The notes: a model not told the origin generated them from the sequence alone. A DNA stretch of 64,000 nucleotides from G963667915 sp965197385 (GCA_965197385.1 CBDANA010000006.1:248001-312000), one strand, 5' to 3'. Numbered from the stretch's first letter, positions 53,917 to 63,988 are shown. Translations and numbers: made by a program.

Positions 53917-54837
53917 CTAGAGGCGTAATACGCCATGCCCTGCCGCTCGCGGATACTCTCGCCAAGGCGTCCCCCGAGTCCGAACTGCCCCAATACGGTG
54001 TTCATGACCCAGCTGCTCGCATAGCGCGGATCGGTTCTCGTGATGGCGGCACACCCGTACGCGATGTCGGCCTGCACCTTCCCCGGCAGGGTCACGACGC
54101 GTCGCCGGGGTCCGGGCGACTCGTCCGGCGGAGGCACAATCGCCGCCTCGGCGACTTGCGACGACCATCCGTCGAAGACCCGCTCCGCCGTCGCGACCGC
54201 CGCCGCGGGCTCGACGTCGCCGACGACGGCCAGGGACGCGCCGGTCGGTGTGACGCGCGCTCGATGAAACGCCGCCAAATCCGCACGACCGATCGTCTTG
54301 ATCGACGCCAAGGTCCCGCTCGCCCGACGCCCGTACGGATGCGTGGCACCGTAGATCAAGGTCCGCACCGCGTCATCGGCCGCGTCAGCCGGGGTGTCCG
54401 CTTGGCGACGGATCGCCGTGGCAATTTCCCCGCGTCGCTGTTCGACCTCGCCCTCCGGAAAACTCGGGTGCCGCGTGATGTCCCCCAGCAGCGACATCAC
54501 CGCTTCGAAATCCTCCGTGAGGCAGTCGCAGGCCAGCGACAGGCGGTGACGTGAGGCGCGGGCCTGCAGCGACACCCCGCGGAGGTCGAACGCCTCGGCG
54601 ATGGCATCGGCTGGCTGCGAATCGGTACCTCTGTCGATCACGCACGCCACGAAGTTCGTGAGCCCCTCGCGCGCTGGCGGGTCGAACACGCTCCCCGCCG
54701 GAACCGAGAGATGAATGGCGACCGCGGACTGCGGGCGGGTCGTCCGCGTGAGCACGGTCAGGCCATTCGGCAGCACGGTGCGAACGGGGGACAACCTCAG
54801 GCTGGGCATGCTCAACGACGCGCGCTGTCAGCAGTCG

Positions 54838-56163
54838 TCAGGCAGACAACGCCTGAAAACATCCGACGGTACGATTGCTCGGCGCCAGACGACGCCGCGC
54901 GACGGCCGCCACCTGCTCGCCCGTCACGGCGGCGATTCGCCGACCGAGGTCACGGTACAGATCGACGCTCGCTACCGTCGCGAAGTAGCCGAGTTGATGC
55001 GCGATATTGGTGACGCTATCCGTCTCGAAGACCAAGCGTGCCCGAAATTGGCGCTGCGCCCGCTGGAGCTCTGCGTCCGTCTCGCCGTCGACCCGCACCC
55101 GGTCGAGCTCCGCAAGCGCCGCGGCCTCCAGCGACGGCAGCGACGTGCCAGCCATCGCCTCGACCGACACGGAGAAGAGGAACGGGTCCTGCGTGGGCAG
55201 CAGCTTGCCTTCGACGCGCGCCGCCAGGCCACCATTCACGAGCGCCCGATACAGTCGCGCGGCGCGCTGCGGCACCGGTCCCTCGAAGCTCGACCAGAGG
55301 TTCGCTCCCTTGGCGCCAGTCAAGACGGCGTCGAGCAGCAGCATCGGGGCGAAGTCTGGGTCATCGACCGCCGGCGCGCGGTAGGCCACCTTCCACCAAC
55401 TGGTCGCGCCCTCGCGCATGAGCGTTACGCGCCGCTCTCCCGTCTGCGGCGGCTCGACGGTGCGCACACGATCCGGAAGCGAGCCGGATGGAATGTCGCC
55501 GAATCGCTGCTCGGCCAGCCGGAACGCCTCGTCGGCGCTCACATCACCGACCACAACGAGCGTCGCATTGTTCGGCGCATAAAAGCAACGGTAGTACTCG
55601 AACAGATCGTCGCGGGTCATTCGCTCCACATCGCCGAGCCAGCCTATCGTCGGATGCCGATACGGGTGTGCCTCGAACGCCGTGGCCGTCACTTCGATAT
55701 CGAGCAACTGCTCAGGATCGTTCTCCCCACCCTGCAGCTCGGAAATGATCACGGTGCGTTCCGATTCGCACTGGGCCGGGTCATACAGACAACGCGCCAT
55801 GCGCTCCGACTCGATGAAGAGCATCTGGTCGAGCGCGTGGCTCGCCGCAGTTTCCATGTAGGTCGTCTGGTCGATCCAGGTGTACCCGTTCCAGGCGCCA
55901 CCGTACCGCTCGATGATGCCTGTCATCTGGTCGCGCGGAATGTTGGTGGCCCCCTTGAAGTTCATGTGCTCGACCCAGTGCGACACGCCCGTCAGCCCGG
56001 GCGGCTCGTCCTTCGAACCGACCCGATACCAGCACCAGACCGAGACGAGCGGCACGGCATGAACTTCCTGCGCGAACACCGTGAGCCCGTTGTCCAGCAC
56101 GGCCGATCGGAGAGGTGATTCGAGGGATTGGCACGGCGCATCGGGCATCGCAGCATTATGCAT
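54838..56163 (-). CDS. M16-family zinc peptidase, catalytic subunit
   Basis: 441 residues. Inverted zinc motif H62-W-V-E-H66 (SHWVEHMNFKG) and distal Glu in ISELQGGENDPEQLL, so it is catalytically complete. C-terminal M16 domain with VRVDGETDAELQRAQRQF. No signal peptide is seen from ATG 56163. M16 two-chain peptidases degrade peptides in a closed chamber formed with the non-catalytic partner, encoded 22 nt downstream and destroyed by IS5. ATG 56148 is another possible start. Confidence 0.9.
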   Translation of the reverse strand: MHNAAMPDAPCQSLESPLRSAVLDNGLTVFAQEVHAVPLVSVWCWYRVGSKDEPPGLTGVSHWVEHMNFKGATNIPRDQMTGIIERYGGAWNGYTWIDQTTYMETAASHALDQMLFIESERMARCLYDPAQCESERTVIISELQGGENDPEQLLDIEVTATAFEAHPYRHPTIGWLGDVERMTRDDLFEYYRCFYAPNNATLVVVGDVSADEAFRLAEQRFGDIPSGSLPDRVRTVEPPQTGERRVTLMREGATSWWKVAYRAPAVDDPDFAPMLLLDAVLTGAKGANLWSSFEGPVPQRAARLYRALVNGGLAARVEGKLLPTQDPFLFSVSVEAMAGTSLPSLEAAALAELDRVRVDGETDAELQRAQRQFRARLVFETDSVTNIAHQLGYFATVASVDLYRDLGRRIAAVTGEQVAAVARRRLAPSNRTVGCFQALSA

Positions 56164-56187
56164 GATCCTCCGGGGGTCGTGGGCTGC

Positions 56188-56224
56188 CCGGTAGTGGGCT
56201 AATGGGGTATTAGCCCACTACCGG
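56188..56224. promoter_or_regulatory. 16-bp perfect hairpin in the ileS leader/divergent spacer
   Basis: CCGGTAGTGGGCTAAT (56188-56203) is the exact complement of 56209-56224, loop GGGGT. It lies between the divergent M16 gene and ileS. No T-box signature was found. It may be a leader hairpin or mobile palindrome. Confidence 0.7.
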
Positions 56225-56336
56225 CTGCTCGTCCAGACACGGCGACGCGGTCGAATTGCACTACAATGAAATGTTCGCGACGCGTCAGCCCGCCGCGCCG
56301 CGGTCAGTTCCGACTCCACGCAGCAGACGACATCCG

Positions 56337-59153
56337 ATGGCCAACTGGAAGTCCACACTCAACCTCCCACGTACCGCGTTTCCGATGAAGGCGAGTCTCC
56401 AGAAGGCGGAGCCTGATGCCATCGCGCGATGGGAAGCGATGGACCTCCAGGCGCAGATTCGCCGGCGCCGGGCCGACGCACCGAAATGCGTGCTTCATGA
56501 CGGCCCACCCTACGCCAACGGCCGAATCCACATTGGCACCGCGCTCAACAAGATCTTGAAGGACTTCGTCGTCCGGTCCAAGACGATGGCCGGCTTCGAC
56601 AGCCCCTACGTTCCAGGCTGGGACTGTCACGGCCTGCCGATCGAGCTCAAGGTGGACCGGGAGGTCGGCGCCAAGAAACGACAGATGCACACGGCCGACT
56701 TCCGCCGGGCCTGTCGCGAGTATGCCGAGACGTACGTCGACATTCAGCGGGACGACTTCAAGCGCCTGGGCGTTCTCGGCACCTGGTCCGCGCCCTACCT
56801 GACGATGGCGTACGGCTATCAGGCCGCGATCGTCCGCGCGCTCGGGCGGTTCGTGGAGCGCGGCATGGTCTACCGCGGCAAGAAGCCGGTGCACTGGTGC
56901 ATCCACTGCCGGACTGCCCTGGCCGAAGCCGAGGTCGAGTACGACCAGCACACGTCGCCGTCGATCCACGTGGAATTCCCATTGGCGCGCAAGGCAGTGG
57001 CGGCGCTCAGCGCCGCGCTCCCGGCGATCGCCGGCCGGCGCGTCTCGGCGCTGATCTGGACGACGACGCCCTGGACGATCCCTTCGAACTTGGCCGTGGC
57101 ATTCCATCCTGATCTCGACTACGGCATCTACGAGACCGATGGCGTGGCCGTCATCGTTGCCGAGGCGCTGGCGGCGAAGATCGGCGCCGAGATCGGACAC
57201 CCGCTGACCACGCGGCTAGGCGTGCTCAAAGGGCGTGAATTCGAAGGGCTGCGATTCCAGCATCCACTCTACGACCGGCCGTCGCTGGGTGTCCTGGGCG
57301 AGTACGTCACGCTCGAGCAGGGCACCGGCGTTGTCCATACGGCTCCGGGCCACGGCGCCGACGACTTCACGACGGGCGTCCGATACGGGTTGGATACCTA
57401 TGCGCCCGTCGGGCCGGGTGGCCGATTCACGGACGACGTCGAGTTGTTCGGTGGCATGGGCGTGTTCGATGCCAATCCGAAGATCGAGACGGCGCTCTCC
57501 AACGCCGGCCGGCTGTGGCACCGCGGGCAATTGGATCATGCCTACCCGCACTGCTGGCGGTGCCGCCACCCAGTGATCTTCCTGGCGACGTCGCAGTGGT
57601 TCATCGCCATGGACGCCGAGTCGCTCCGCGAGCGCGCCCTGAGTGCCATCCAGCAGGTACAGTGGTTCCCGGCCTGGGGCCAGGAGCGTATCCACAACAT
57701 GTTGGCCAACCGCCCCGACTGGTGCATCTCGCGTCAGCGGTCCTGGGGCGTGCCGATTCCAGCCCTGTACTGCACGACCTGCGGGGAAGCGATGCTCACG
57801 ACCGCGCTGACCGACCGGGCGGCGGCGCAATTCGAGCGCCATGGCGCCGACGCCTGGTACGAGCGGGATCTGGCCGAGTTCCTGCCGGACGGGCTGCGAT
57901 GCGAACACTGCCAGGCGGACCAGTTCGAACGGGAGCAGGACATCCTGGATGTCTGGTTCGATTCGGGGTCGAGCCACGAGGCCGTGCTCGAAGATCGGCA
58001 GCTCGGCTGGCCGGCGGAGATCTATCTCGAAGGCAGCGACCAGTATCGTGGCTGGTTCCACAGCTCCTTGCTCGTGGGCCTGGCCACGCGCGGGCAGGCC
58101 CCCTACCGGCAGGTCATCACCCACGGGTTCGTCGTAGACGAATCGGGACGCAAGATGTCCAAGTCGCTCGGCAACGACATCGCTCCGCAGACCGTCATCG
58201 AGCAGAACGGCGCCGAGATCCTGAGGCTCTGGGTCGCCATGGTCGACTATCGGGAAGACGTTCGGATCGGCAAGGAGATTCTCGCACGCGTGGTGGAGGC
58301 CTATCGCAAGATCCGAAACACGCTGCGAATTCTCGTCGCCAATCTTCCCGATTTCGATCCGGCGGCACACGCTGTCCCGCACGACCAGCTCGAAGAGTTG
58401 GACCGGTACGTGTTGGCGCGCTATGCCAGCGTCGCGTCGCGAATCTTCACCGCCTATACGCACTACGATTTTCAGACGATCTTCCACGCCCTCAACGGCT
58501 TTCTGACCGTCGATGTCAGTGCGCTGTACATTGACGTGGTCAAGGACCGGCTGTACACGTTCGCGTCGGATCATCCGGATCGACGCTCGACCCAGACGGC
58601 CATCTTCACGATGGCCGACGGACTGTCGCGCCTGATCGCCCCCATCTTACCGGTTACGGCGGACGAGCTGTGGAAGGTGCTGCCGGGGCCGCGGGAGGCA
58701 TCCGTACATCTGGCCGATTTTCCGTCGGCGCTCGACACCTTGGCCGATCCGCCGCTGGTCCAGCGGTGGGGTCGCCTGATCAAGATCCGAGAGGCGGTCA
58801 ACGACCGTATCGAATCGCTGCGTCAGCGAAAGACGGTCGGCACGTCCCTCGAGGCGTGTGTCAGGATTCTCGCGACCGGCTCGACCCTCGCCCTGCTCCA
58901 GCGGTACCGCCACGTGCTCAACACGCTCTTCATCGCCCAGGTCGAACTCGAAGAGGGAACGCCCGCGCAGGATGCCGCGGTGAGTCCGGTCACCGGTGAA
59001 TCCCTGAAGCTGGACGTCGGGCGGGCGGCTGGTGTCAAATGCGATCGATGTTGGCGGCACGTGCCGACCGTGTCTGATCGACCCGATCGACTGGGTCTCT
59101 GCGCCCGGTGCGACGACATGCTGAACCGCGCAGCGGGAACGCCACGCTCATGA
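56337..59153 (+). CDS. ileS: Isoleucyl-tRNA synthetase
   Basis: 938 residues from ATG 56337 (MANWKSTLNLPRTAFPMKA); an upstream extension is unlikely. HIGH motif HIGT at 65-68, WDCHGLPIELKV, editing domain WTTTPWTIPSNLA, KMSKS in GRKMSKSLGN, and C-terminal zinc knuckle CDRCWRHVP..GLCARC. Standard bacterial type 1 enzyme. First of an ileS-lspA-lgt-rluD operon; its stop overlaps lspA by 4 nt. Confidence 0.96.
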   Translation: MANWKSTLNLPRTAFPMKASLQKAEPDAIARWEAMDLQAQIRRRRADAPKCVLHDGPPYANGRIHIGTALNKILKDFVVRSKTMAGFDSPYVPGWDCHGLPIELKVDREVGAKKRQMHTADFRRACREYAETYVDIQRDDFKRLGVLGTWSAPYLTMAYGYQAAIVRALGRFVERGMVYRGKKPVHWCIHCRTALAEAEVEYDQHTSPSIHVEFPLARKAVAALSAALPAIAGRRVSALIWTTTPWTIPSNLAVAFHPDLDYGIYETDGVAVIVAEALAAKIGAEIGHPLTTRLGVLKGREFEGLRFQHPLYDRPSLGVLGEYVTLEQGTGVVHTAPGHGADDFTTGVRYGLDTYAPVGPGGRFTDDVELFGGMGVFDANPKIETALSNAGRLWHRGQLDHAYPHCWRCRHPVIFLATSQWFIAMDAESLRERALSAIQQVQWFPAWGQERIHNMLANRPDWCISRQRSWGVPIPALYCTTCGEAMLTTALTDRAAAQFERHGADAWYERDLAEFLPDGLRCEHCQADQFEREQDILDVWFDSGSSHEAVLEDRQLGWPAEIYLEGSDQYRGWFHSSLLVGLATRGQAPYRQVITHGFVVDESGRKMSKSLGNDIAPQTVIEQNGAEILRLWVAMVDYREDVRIGKEILARVVEAYRKIRNTLRILVANLPDFDPAAHAVPHDQLEELDRYVLARYASVASRIFTAYTHYDFQTIFHALNGFLTVDVSALYIDVVKDRLYTFASDHPDRRSTQTAIFTMADGLSRLIAPILPVTADELWKVLPGPREASVHLADFPSALDTLADPPLVQRWGRLIKIREAVNDRIESLRQRKTVGTSLEACVRILATGSTLALLQRYRHVLNTLFIAQVELEEGTPAQDAAVSPVTGESLKLDVGRAAGVKCDRCWRHVPTVSDRPDRLGLCARCDDMLNRAAGTPRS

Positions 59154-59680
59154 CCCCACCGCGCATCGCCGTCGCGTCCTGGCTCAGCGAGTTCCGGCGC
59201 TCGATGGCAGCTGTGACCGGCACGATCGTGCTGGTCGACCAGGCGAGCAAGGCGGCCGTCCAGCAGCTCGTCTCGCTCCACGACAGCATCAACGTCATCC
59301 CTGGCCTGTTGAACCTGACCCACGTGCGAAACACGGGCGCCGCGTTCGGCATCTTGAACACGACCGACTTCGCCTACAAGCCAGCGGTCATGACCGCCCT
59401 GGCGTTCGTCGCCCTCGTGGCGCTCGGGACGTACGCCGCCCGCAGGGGCTTGCAGGGGCGCGCGGCCAGAGTCGGCCTGGCCCTGATTCTCGGAGGAGCC
59501 TTCGGGAACCTAATCGATCGCATCGCCGTCGGCCATGTCATCGATTTCGTCGATGTCTACTGGCGAACGTACCATTTCTGGGCATTCAACGTGGCGGATG
59601 CGGCCATCACCGTCGGGGCCGGCTACCTGCTGATCGACACCTTGAAAACGGGACGCCACGATGTATCCGACACTGCTTGA
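59150..59680 (+). CDS. lspA: Lipoprotein signal peptidase
   Basis: 176 residues from ATG 59150 (ATGA overlap with ileS). Four membrane helices. Catalytic Asp residues in GNLIDRIAVGHVIDFVD and FNVADAAITVG; LTHVRNTGAAFGIL is the family motif. Cleaves prolipoproteins after Lgt acts. Confidence 0.95.
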   Translation: MTPPRIAVASWLSEFRRSMAAVTGTIVLVDQASKAAVQQLVSLHDSINVIPGLLNLTHVRNTGAAFGILNTTDFAYKPAVMTALAFVALVALGTYAARRGLQGRAARVGLALILGGAFGNLIDRIAVGHVIDFVDVYWRTYHFWAFNVADAAITVGAGYLLIDTLKTGRHDVSDTA

Positions 59681-60461
59681 GCTCGGTCCGATCACGATCT
59701 ACAGCTACGGCATCCTGCTCGCCACCGCGTATCTCGCAGGACTGAAGCTGGCCATGCTGCGGTCCGCAAGTCGCGGGCTCGACGCCAACCGGGTGATGGA
59801 CCTGGGAATCCTCATCATCATCTCGGCGCTGATCGGTGCGAAGGTGATGCTGCTCATCGTCGACTTCGATCACTTTTCCCAGAGCCCGGAGCGGTTCTTC
59901 TCGCTTCTTCGGGCCGGCGGCGTGTTCTACGGCGGTTTACTGTTCGCGGTGCCGGCCGCCTGGTGGCACCTGCGCCGACACCGAATGCCCGTCTGGACCG
60001 CCTGCGACGCCTTCGCACCGGGCATCGCGCTCGGACACGCCGTCGGGCGCCTCGGATGCCTGATGGCCGGCTGCTGTTACGGTCGCCCGACGGAGATGCC
60101 GTGGGGCATCGTGTTCACGAACACGTTCGCCGCCCTGAATGTGGGTACGCCGCTCGACATCCATCTGCATCCGACGCAGCTGTACGAGTCGTTCGCCGAA
60201 TTGAGCATCTTGCTGCTGTTGCTCGGCACCGAGCGGCGCGGCACGCGCTTCCCGGGCCGGACCTTCTGGCTGTACATCCTCCTGTACAGTGTGTCGCGCT
60301 TCATCACCGAGTTCTATCGGGGCGATCCTCGAGGCACCGTGTTCGATGTGCTCTCGACCTCGCAGTTCATCTCCGTCTTGATCGTGCCGGTGAGCCTGGG
60401 GATGCTGTATTCCCTGGCCCGAGGCCGGTCGACCGCCGCTGAACCCGGTCGGCGCCGCTAG
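59661..60461 (+). CDS. lgt: Prolipoprotein diacylglyceryl transferase
   Basis: 266 residues. The signature HAVGRLGCLMAGCCYGRPT with conserved Arg, a membrane topology of about seven helices, and HPTQLYESFAEL are present. It overlaps lspA by 20 nt. First step in lipoprotein maturation, paired with LspA. Confidence 0.95.
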   Translation: MYPTLLELGPITIYSYGILLATAYLAGLKLAMLRSASRGLDANRVMDLGILIIISALIGAKVMLLIVDFDHFSQSPERFFSLLRAGGVFYGGLLFAVPAAWWHLRRHRMPVWTACDAFAPGIALGHAVGRLGCLMAGCCYGRPTEMPWGIVFTNTFAALNVGTPLDIHLHPTQLYESFAELSILLLLLGTERRGTRFPGRTFWLYILLYSVSRFITEFYRGDPRGTVFDVLSTSQFISVLIVPVSLGMLYSLARGRSTAAEPGRRR

Positions 60462-60487
60462 GCGCCCGGGCACCTTCAGGTCCGGCC

Positions 60488-61456
60488 ATGACCGACACCA
60501 GCAACCCGGGCCAGTCGGGTGAGCTCCTGGACATCGTGGTCCCGGCTGAGCAGGCCGAAACCCGAATCGACCAGGTCTTGACCGCCCTCGTCCCCGAGCT
60601 GTCCCGCTCGCAAGCCCAACGCCTGATCAGGGCCGGCCGTGTTCAGGTCGATGGCACGACCGTCAAGGCCAGCGCCATCGCTCACGGCGGCGCCCGCGTC
60701 GCGGTCGACATGCCGCCGGCGGCATCGCCGGTCCCAGGTGCCGAAGCCCTTCCCCTCGACATCGTCCATGAGGACGAGGACATCGTCGTGGTCGACAAAC
60801 CGGCCGGTATGGTCGTGCATCCAGCGGCGGGACACACCGGCGGCACGCTGGTCAACGCGCTCCTGCACCACGTGCAAGATTTGAGCGGTGTCGGCGGGGA
60901 GCAGCGGCCCGGGATCGTGCACCGATTGGACCGGGGCACCTCGGGCCTCATGGTCGTCGCCAAGCACGATCAGGCGCACCGGGAGCTGGGTCGGCAGTTC
61001 GAGGATCAGGAGATTGAAAAGGAATACGCCGCGCTGGTCTGGGGACACGTGGAAGCCGGCCGGCGGATCGACCTGCCAATCGGACGCGATCAGGCGGAGC
61101 GGAAACGCATGTCGACTCGCGCTCGGCGGGCGCGGACCGCGGTGACTCGCATCGTGCGCGCCGAGCCCCTCGCCGGCCTGACGCTCCTGCGGGTGGTCAT
61201 CGCCACCGGCCGGACGCACCAGATCCGGGTACACCTCTCCGCCATCGGACATCCGGTCGTCGGCGACGCGGTTTACGGGGGCATCCGGCGACGGCTCGCA
61301 CCCAAGCATCGGGCGGTGGCACGACTCACACGCCCGTTTCTGCACGCGGAACGACTCGCCTTCGCTCATCCACGTGACGGACGCCGGATCGAGTTCCGCG
61401 CACCCCTGCCCGACGATCTCGAGCGCGTGCTTCACGCCCTGAGGGGCGTCTCATGA
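60488..61456 (+). CDS. rluD: 23S rRNA pseudouridine synthase RluD family
   Basis: 322 residues. S4-like N-terminal domain (RIDQVLTALVPELSRSQAQRLIRAG), catalytic Asp in GIVHRLDRGTSGLMVVAK, and ATGRTHQIRVHLSAIGHPVVGD. RluD modifies U1911/1915/1917 of 23S rRNA. Last intact gene of the ileS operon. Confidence 0.93.
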   Translation: MTDTSNPGQSGELLDIVVPAEQAETRIDQVLTALVPELSRSQAQRLIRAGRVQVDGTTVKASAIAHGGARVAVDMPPAASPVPGAEALPLDIVHEDEDIVVVDKPAGMVVHPAAGHTGGTLVNALLHHVQDLSGVGGEQRPGIVHRLDRGTSGLMVVAKHDQAHRELGRQFEDQEIEKEYAALVWGHVEAGRRIDLPIGRDQAERKRMSTRARRARTAVTRIVRAEPLAGLTLLRVVIATGRTHQIRVHLSAIGHPVVGDAVYGGIRRRLAPKHRAVARLTRPFLHAERLAFAHPRDGRRIEFRAPLPDDLERVLHALRGVS

Positions 61457-61522
61457 CGGCGACGATTCCACGAACCTTGTCGACCCGGACCGCATTCAGC
61501 GGACGGATCTTCACCGTCGACG
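61453..61522 (+). pseudogene. N-terminal stub, possibly of a Nudix ADP-ribose pyrophosphatase
   Basis: ATG 61453 overlaps the rluD stop (ATGA) and encodes TLSTRTAFSGRIFTVDVNRVE, like the start of NudF-type proteins (R..F.GR.F.V.V..V). After about 24 codons the frame enters the antisense 3' end of lon, whose stop is at 61523. A breakpoint seems to have joined the two. Confidence 0.4.
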
Positions 61523-63979
61523 TCAATCGGGTGGAGGGGGGGCGTCAAGAAGTTGCGCGTAGGGCTGGGCGACTTCGACCGAGGCGCCGGCGCCGGTCTC
61601 CGGCTCGAGCGCGAGATCGAGCACTTCGTCGACCATCGTCACGTAGTGAATCGTCAAGTCCCGCCGAAGCTCTTCGCTGAGGTCCTCGTCGATGTTTTTC
61701 CGGTTCAGCAGCGGGACGAGCACGTGGGCGATGCCGAGTCGGCGAGCCGCCAGCACCTTTTCCTTGATACCGCCGACCGGCAGGACACGCCCCGTCAGCG
61801 TGATCTCGCCCGTCATCGCCAGGTCCTCCCGAACAGCACGCTTGGTCAGCCGCGAGGCGAGCGCCGTCGCCATCGTCACGCCTGCCGACGGCCCATCTTT
61901 CGGAATCGCGCCGGCGGGCACGTGCACGTGCAGCTCTGCATGCTGGTAAAACGCCGGATCGACGCCGTAGGCCTCCGCTCGCGACCGGAACCAGGACAGC
62001 GCGGTCTGAGCCGACTCCTTCATCACGTCACCCAGCTGGCCGGTCAGGGTGAGCGACCCGCCGCCCGGCATGAGCGTGGCCTCGATGAACAGCACTTCCC
62101 CGCCCGCCGGCGTCCAGGCAAGACCGACCGCCACGCCCGGCGCCTTGGTTCGCTCCGCGACCTCCTCGTCGTGGAACGTTGGCGCACCGAGCATCTCCGT
62201 CACGGTGTCCGGCGTCACGACGACGGGGGCTTCGTGCCCCTCGGCTCGGCGGCGTGCCACCTTCCGGCACACTGCCCCAATTTCCCGCTCAAGGTTTCTG
62301 ACGCCCGCCTCCCGCGTGTAGCCACGAATGACGGTCTGGAGCGCCGACTCATCGAACCGGATGTGCTCGGACGACAGCCCGTGATTTTCGATCTGTCGCC
62401 CCACGAGGTGCTCGCGCGCAATCGTCAGCTTTTCCTCATCGGTGTACCCCGGCAGTTCGAGCACTTCCATCCGGTCGCGCAGCGCTGGCGGCACCGGATC
62501 GAGAAAGTTCGCCGTCGTGATGAACAGAATCTCCGACAGATCGAACGGCACATCCAGATAGTGATCGCGGAACGTGTTGTTTTGCTCCGGATCGAGCACC
62601 TCCAGCAACGCCGACGCCGGATCCCCGCGAAAATCTGAACCTAGCTTGTCGATCTCGTCGAGGACGAATACCGGGTTCTTCGATTCGGCGCGGCGCAGCC
62701 CCTGGATGATCTGTCCTGGCAGCGCCCCGATGTAGGTGCGGCGATGCCCTCGAATCTCCGCCTCGTCGCGCATCCCGCCCAGCGACACGCGCGCGAGCTT
62801 TCGGTCGAGTGACGAGGCAATCGACTTGGCGAGCGACGTCTTGCCAACGCCGGGCGGCCCGACGAAGCACAGGATCGGGCTCTTGATTTTCGGATTGAGC
62901 TTGCGGACGGCGAGATATTCGAGAATGCGGTCCTTGGCCTTTTCCAGATCGGAATGGTCCGTGTCCAGCACAGACTTGGTGCGCGCCAGATCGATGATCT
63001 CGTCCGTGCGGGCCGACCACGGCAGCGACACCATCCAGTCGAGGTAGGTCCGCGACACGGTGTACTCCGCCGCCGCCACCGGCATCTTCGAAAGCCGATC
63101 GAGCTCGCGCAGCGCCTCTTTGAGCACGGCCTCTGGCAGGCCGACGCTCTCCAGCTTGCCGCGCAGATCTTCGATCTCTTGGGCCTGCTCGTCCCCTTCA
63201 CCGAGCTCCTTCTGAATGGCCTTCAGCTGCTCCCGCAGGAAGTAGTCGCGCTGGCTCTTGCCGACCTCGGACTGCACTTGCGACTGGATTTTCGAGCCGA
63301 GCTCGAGCACTTCGAGCTCCTTGATGAGGACCCGGTTCAGCGCATCCATCCGCGCGCGAATGTCCAGGGTCTCCAGCACCTCTTGCTTCACGACGGTGCT
63401 GATCGTGGAAAGACTGGACGCGATGAAATCGGCCAACTTGCCGGGCTCATCGAGATTCGAGGCAAGCACTTGCAAGTCGTCCGACAGCAGCGGCGAGAGC
63501 GACACGACCTGCTGGAAGTTGGTCTTGATGTTCCGCTGGAAGGCGTCAATCTTGACCCGGTCACTCTCGGCGGCCACTTCTGCCGCCGATTCGACGTCCG
63601 CTCGAAGATACGGATGGGCTCGTGTCAGACGCACCAGACGAAGCCGTTCGAATCCCTGCACGATCAGCCGCAGGCTGCCATCCGGCAGCTTGAACACCTT
63701 GTGAATGTGTGTGGCGGTCCCGACGGGATAGAGGTCGTCCTGCGTCGGCTCCTCCGTCGCGGCATCGCGCTGGGTAAAGACGCCTATCACCTTGCCCGAG
63801 GCCGCCGCCTCGTTGATGAGGCGCACCGAGCTCTCGCGGGCGACCGCCAGCGGAATGAACGAGTTGGGAAACAGCACGGTGTCCCGGAGCGGAAGGACCG
63901 GGACCTGGGGGGGAATCGAGGGCGCGCCTTCAGCGCTCGGGGAATTTCCGGCCTCGTGACGTTCGTCGCGATCGCTCAT
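61523..63979 (-). CDS. lon: ATP-dependent Lon protease
   Basis: 818 residues, full length. LON domain VPVLPLRDTVLFPNSFIPLA; coiled middle; Walker A GPPGVGKTS (374-382), Walker B VFVLDEIDKLG; arginine-rich RRTYIGALPGQ; catalytic Ser698 in KDGPSAGVTM and Lys in GGIKEK. The N-terminus has a short acidic, Ser-rich tail before the domain, and the C-terminus ends in PPPPD, which may reflect a shortened end near the breakpoint with the Nudix stub. Cytoplasmic quality-control protease. Confidence 0.96.
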   Translation of the reverse strand: MSDRDERHEAGNSPSAEGAPSIPPQVPVLPLRDTVLFPNSFIPLAVARESSVRLINEAAASGKVIGVFTQRDAATEEPTQDDLYPVGTATHIHKVFKLPDGSLRLIVQGFERLRLVRLTRAHPYLRADVESAAEVAAESDRVKIDAFQRNIKTNFQQVVSLSPLLSDDLQVLASNLDEPGKLADFIASSLSTISTVVKQEVLETLDIRARMDALNRVLIKELEVLELGSKIQSQVQSEVGKSQRDYFLREQLKAIQKELGEGDEQAQEIEDLRGKLESVGLPEAVLKEALRELDRLSKMPVAAAEYTVSRTYLDWMVSLPWSARTDEIIDLARTKSVLDTDHSDLEKAKDRILEYLAVRKLNPKIKSPILCFVGPPGVGKTSLAKSIASSLDRKLARVSLGGMRDEAEIRGHRRTYIGALPGQIIQGLRRAESKNPVFVLDEIDKLGSDFRGDPASALLEVLDPEQNNTFRDHYLDVPFDLSEILFITTANFLDPVPPALRDRMEVLELPGYTDEEKLTIAREHLVGRQIENHGLSSEHIRFDESALQTVIRGYTREAGVRNLEREIGAVCRKVARRRAEGHEAPVVVTPDTVTEMLGAPTFHDEEVAERTKAPGVAVGLAWTPAGGEVLFIEATLMPGGGSLTLTGQLGDVMKESAQTALSWFRSRAEAYGVDPAFYQHAELHVHVPAGAIPKDGPSAGVTMATALASRLTKRAVREDLAMTGEITLTGRVLPVGGIKEKVLAARRLGIAHVLVPLLNRKNIDEDLSEELRRDLTIHYVTMVDEVLDLALEPETGAGASVEVAQPYAQLLDAPPPPD

Positions 63980-63988
63980 AGGCGAGCC

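Larger units (their letters stand above)
52224..54815 (-). pseudogene. M16 peptidase non-catalytic subunit, split by IS5 copy 2
   Basis: The N-terminal part (54815 to 53917) ends MAYYAS and the C-terminal part (52617 to 52224) starts SGLEANVGRGALIMSAG. Removing the 1295-bp IS and one CTAG rejoins them in frame as 430 residues. The N-terminal domain has GLTNFVACVIDRGT where active members have HxxEH, so this was the inactive half of a two-chain M16 peptidase whose active partner is at 54838. The insertion separates the last third. Confidence 0.9.

Noticed and set aside
56164..56336. T-box riboswitch for ileS
   Set aside because: No Stem I/specifier arrangement or T-box core (TGGNACCGCG) was found; only a simple hairpin.
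61453..61680. Complete 75-residue gene after rluD
   Set aside because: Two thirds of it lie antisense to the end of lon and are Arg-rich without motif; only the first 24 codons look gene-like.
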